Position numbers and translations under genes: made by a program. A DNA stretch of 6,434 nucleotides, taken from NCBI GenBank assembly GCA_007125735.1, contig SLCP01000001.1, positions 1 to 6,434 of the forward strand. Direction: 5' to 3'. This document shows positions 5,485-6,434 of the stretch, one piece after another (the first letter of the stretch is position 1; every line of letters starts with the position of its first letter). This DNA comes from Coriobacteriia bacterium. Lineage in GTDB: Bacteria > Actinomycetota > Coriobacteriia > Anaerosomatales > SLCP01. The notes under the pieces are model-generated. The model was not told the DNA's origin and made no database searches. It worked only from the letters and a program-made list of their open reading frames with translations.

Positions 5485-6434
5485 TCAGTAATCGTCGGCT
5501 CCCGGACCGTTCATCCACTCGGCCAGCATCGCGCCGAAGCGGTCCTCGGCGATCGCCTCGCGTGCTCGCGCGGTCAGGTCGAGCAGGAACGCTAGGTTGT
5601 GAATGGAGAGCAGGATCGAGCCGAGCATCTCCTTCATCACGACGAGGTGGCGCAGGTACGCACGCGTGTAACCGGTACACGTCGGACACGAGCACCGGGG
5701 GTCGAGCGGCGTGAAGTCACGCGCGTACCGGGCGTTCTTGAGGTTCATGCGTCCCTGCGACGAGAGTGCCGTACCCGTGCGCGCCGTGCGCGTGGGCAGC
5801 ACGCAGTCGAACATGTCGACCCCGAGGGCGACGGCCTGCAGAAGCGAGGTCGGAGTGCCGACTCCCATGAGGTACCGTGGCCGGTCCGCGGGGAGCGCGG
5901 CGGTCACGGGCGCGAGGCTCTCGAGCATCGCGTCGTGAGGCTCGCCTACCGAGTAGCCGCCGATGCCGTAGCCGGGAAACCCGATCTCGACCAGCCGCTC
6001 GACGCTCTCGGCCCGAAGGTGCGGGTAGAGCCCGCCCTGCACGATGCCGAAGAGTGCCTGGTCCTCACGCGTGTGCGCCCGCTTGCAGCGCGCGGCCCAC
6101 TCGGCCGAACGGCGCACCGCCGTCGCGACGTGCTCCTCTGTGGCGCGATACGGCGGGCACTCGTCGAGCTGCATGATGATGTCGGCGCCGAGCGCCTCCT
6201 GGATCGCCATGTTGTCCTCGGGCGACCACTCGTGCCACGTGCCGTCGACGATGCTGCGGAAGCGGACGCCGTCGTCGGTGAGAGAGAGCGTGTCCGCGAG
6301 CGAGAAGATCTGGAACCCGCCCGAATCGGTCAGGATCGCCCGGTCCCAATTCATGAACGCGTGCAACCCGCCGGCTTCCGCGACGAGGTCGTGTCCGGGA
6401 CGCAAGAAGAGGTGGTAGGCGTTCGCGAGCACGA
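5485..6434 (-). CDS. tgt: Queuine/preQ1 tRNA-guanine transglycosylase (partial, N-terminus beyond right edge)
   Basis: This cytoplasmic enzyme exchanges guanine-34 in the anticodon of GUN tRNAs (Asp, Asn, His, Tyr) for preQ1, a step in queuosine synthesis. 315 codons are visible before a TGA stop. Comparison with the roughly 370-residue family suggests about 60 N-terminal residues are missing. Numbering from the first visible Val: DSGGFQ at 36-41 holds the first catalytic Asp; QLDEC at 88-92 carries the base-binding Asp; GIVQGG is at 129-134; the GGYSVGE loop at 158-164 contacts the base; DMFDCVLPTR at 206-215 holds the nucleophile Asp209. The zinc site is C247, C249, C252 and H278. The spacings from Asp209 to the zinc ligands match those I recall for the Zymomonas enzyme (D280, C318, C320, C323, H349). 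All catalytic and metal residues are present, so it should be active. It is the first gene of the visible series, and queA is a common upstream neighbour of tgt but lies outside the window. The terminal GTG-like codon at 6432 is internal sequence, not the start. Confidence 0.97.
   Translation of the reverse strand, partial: VLANAYHLFLRPGHDLVAEAGGLHAFMNWDRAILTDSGGFQIFSLADTLSLTDDGVRFRSIVDGTWHEWSPEDNMAIQEALGADIIMQLDECPPYRATEEHVATAVRRSAEWAARCKRAHTREDQALFGIVQGGLYPHLRAESVERLVEIGFPGYGIGGYSVGEPHDAMLESLAPVTAALPADRPRYLMGVGTPTSLLQAVALGVDMFDCVLPTRTARTGTALSSQGRMNLKNARYARDFTPLDPRCSCPTCTGYTRAYLRHLVVMKEMLGSILLSIHNLAFLLDLTARAREAIAEDRFGAMLAEWMNGPGADDY

Noticed and set aside
1..6434. CRISPR arrays, tRNA genes, insertion sequences, toxin-antitoxin or phage genes
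   Set aside because: No spaced direct repeats, cloverleaf sequence, transposase motif or terminal inverted repeats were seen. The window is nearly filled by six conserved genes.

Overview
The window comes from a high-GC bacterium. All six genes lie on the minus strand, so transcription runs from the right edge (6434) to the left edge (1). The strong G/C bias at third codon positions and the order tgt, yajC, HD-domain gene, secD, secF, recJ suggest an actinobacterial-type genome, perhaps a Coriobacteriia relative. That placement is inference from composition and gene order, without any database comparison.

Layout in order of transcription: (1) 6434-5485, most of tRNA-guanine transglycosylase, with its N-terminus beyond the right edge. 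(2) 5484-5393, a 92-base gap with one weak promoter candidate. (3) 5392-5066, yajC. (4) 5064-4387, a stand-alone HD-domain phosphohydrolase starting one base after the yajC stop. (5) 4351-3068, secD. (6) 3081-2179, secF, overlapping the end of secD. (7) 2178-2091, an 88-base gap with a perfect 10-bp palindrome and a strong GC-rich hairpin. (8) 2090 to beyond position 1, recJ, which has a HIRAN-like domain after the usual RecJ domains and is still open at the left edge.

YajC, SecD and SecF are the accessory subunits that join SecYEG in the membrane and use the proton-motive force to help protein export. Tgt belongs to queuosine tRNA modification, and its linkage to yajC/secDF is old and widespread in bacteria. 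The HD protein sits inside the translocon cluster, probably translationally coupled to yajC; its substrate is unknown. RecJ is a 5'-3' single-strand DNA exonuclease of recombination and repair, probably in a separate or partly separate transcription unit because the hairpin precedes it.

Most of the window is conserved housekeeping sequence. There is no tRNA, rRNA, CRISPR array, insertion sequence or phage gene. The points most worth following are the C-terminal HIRAN-like extension of RecJ, the uncharacterised HD protein within the sec cluster, and the altered membrane motifs in SecD.
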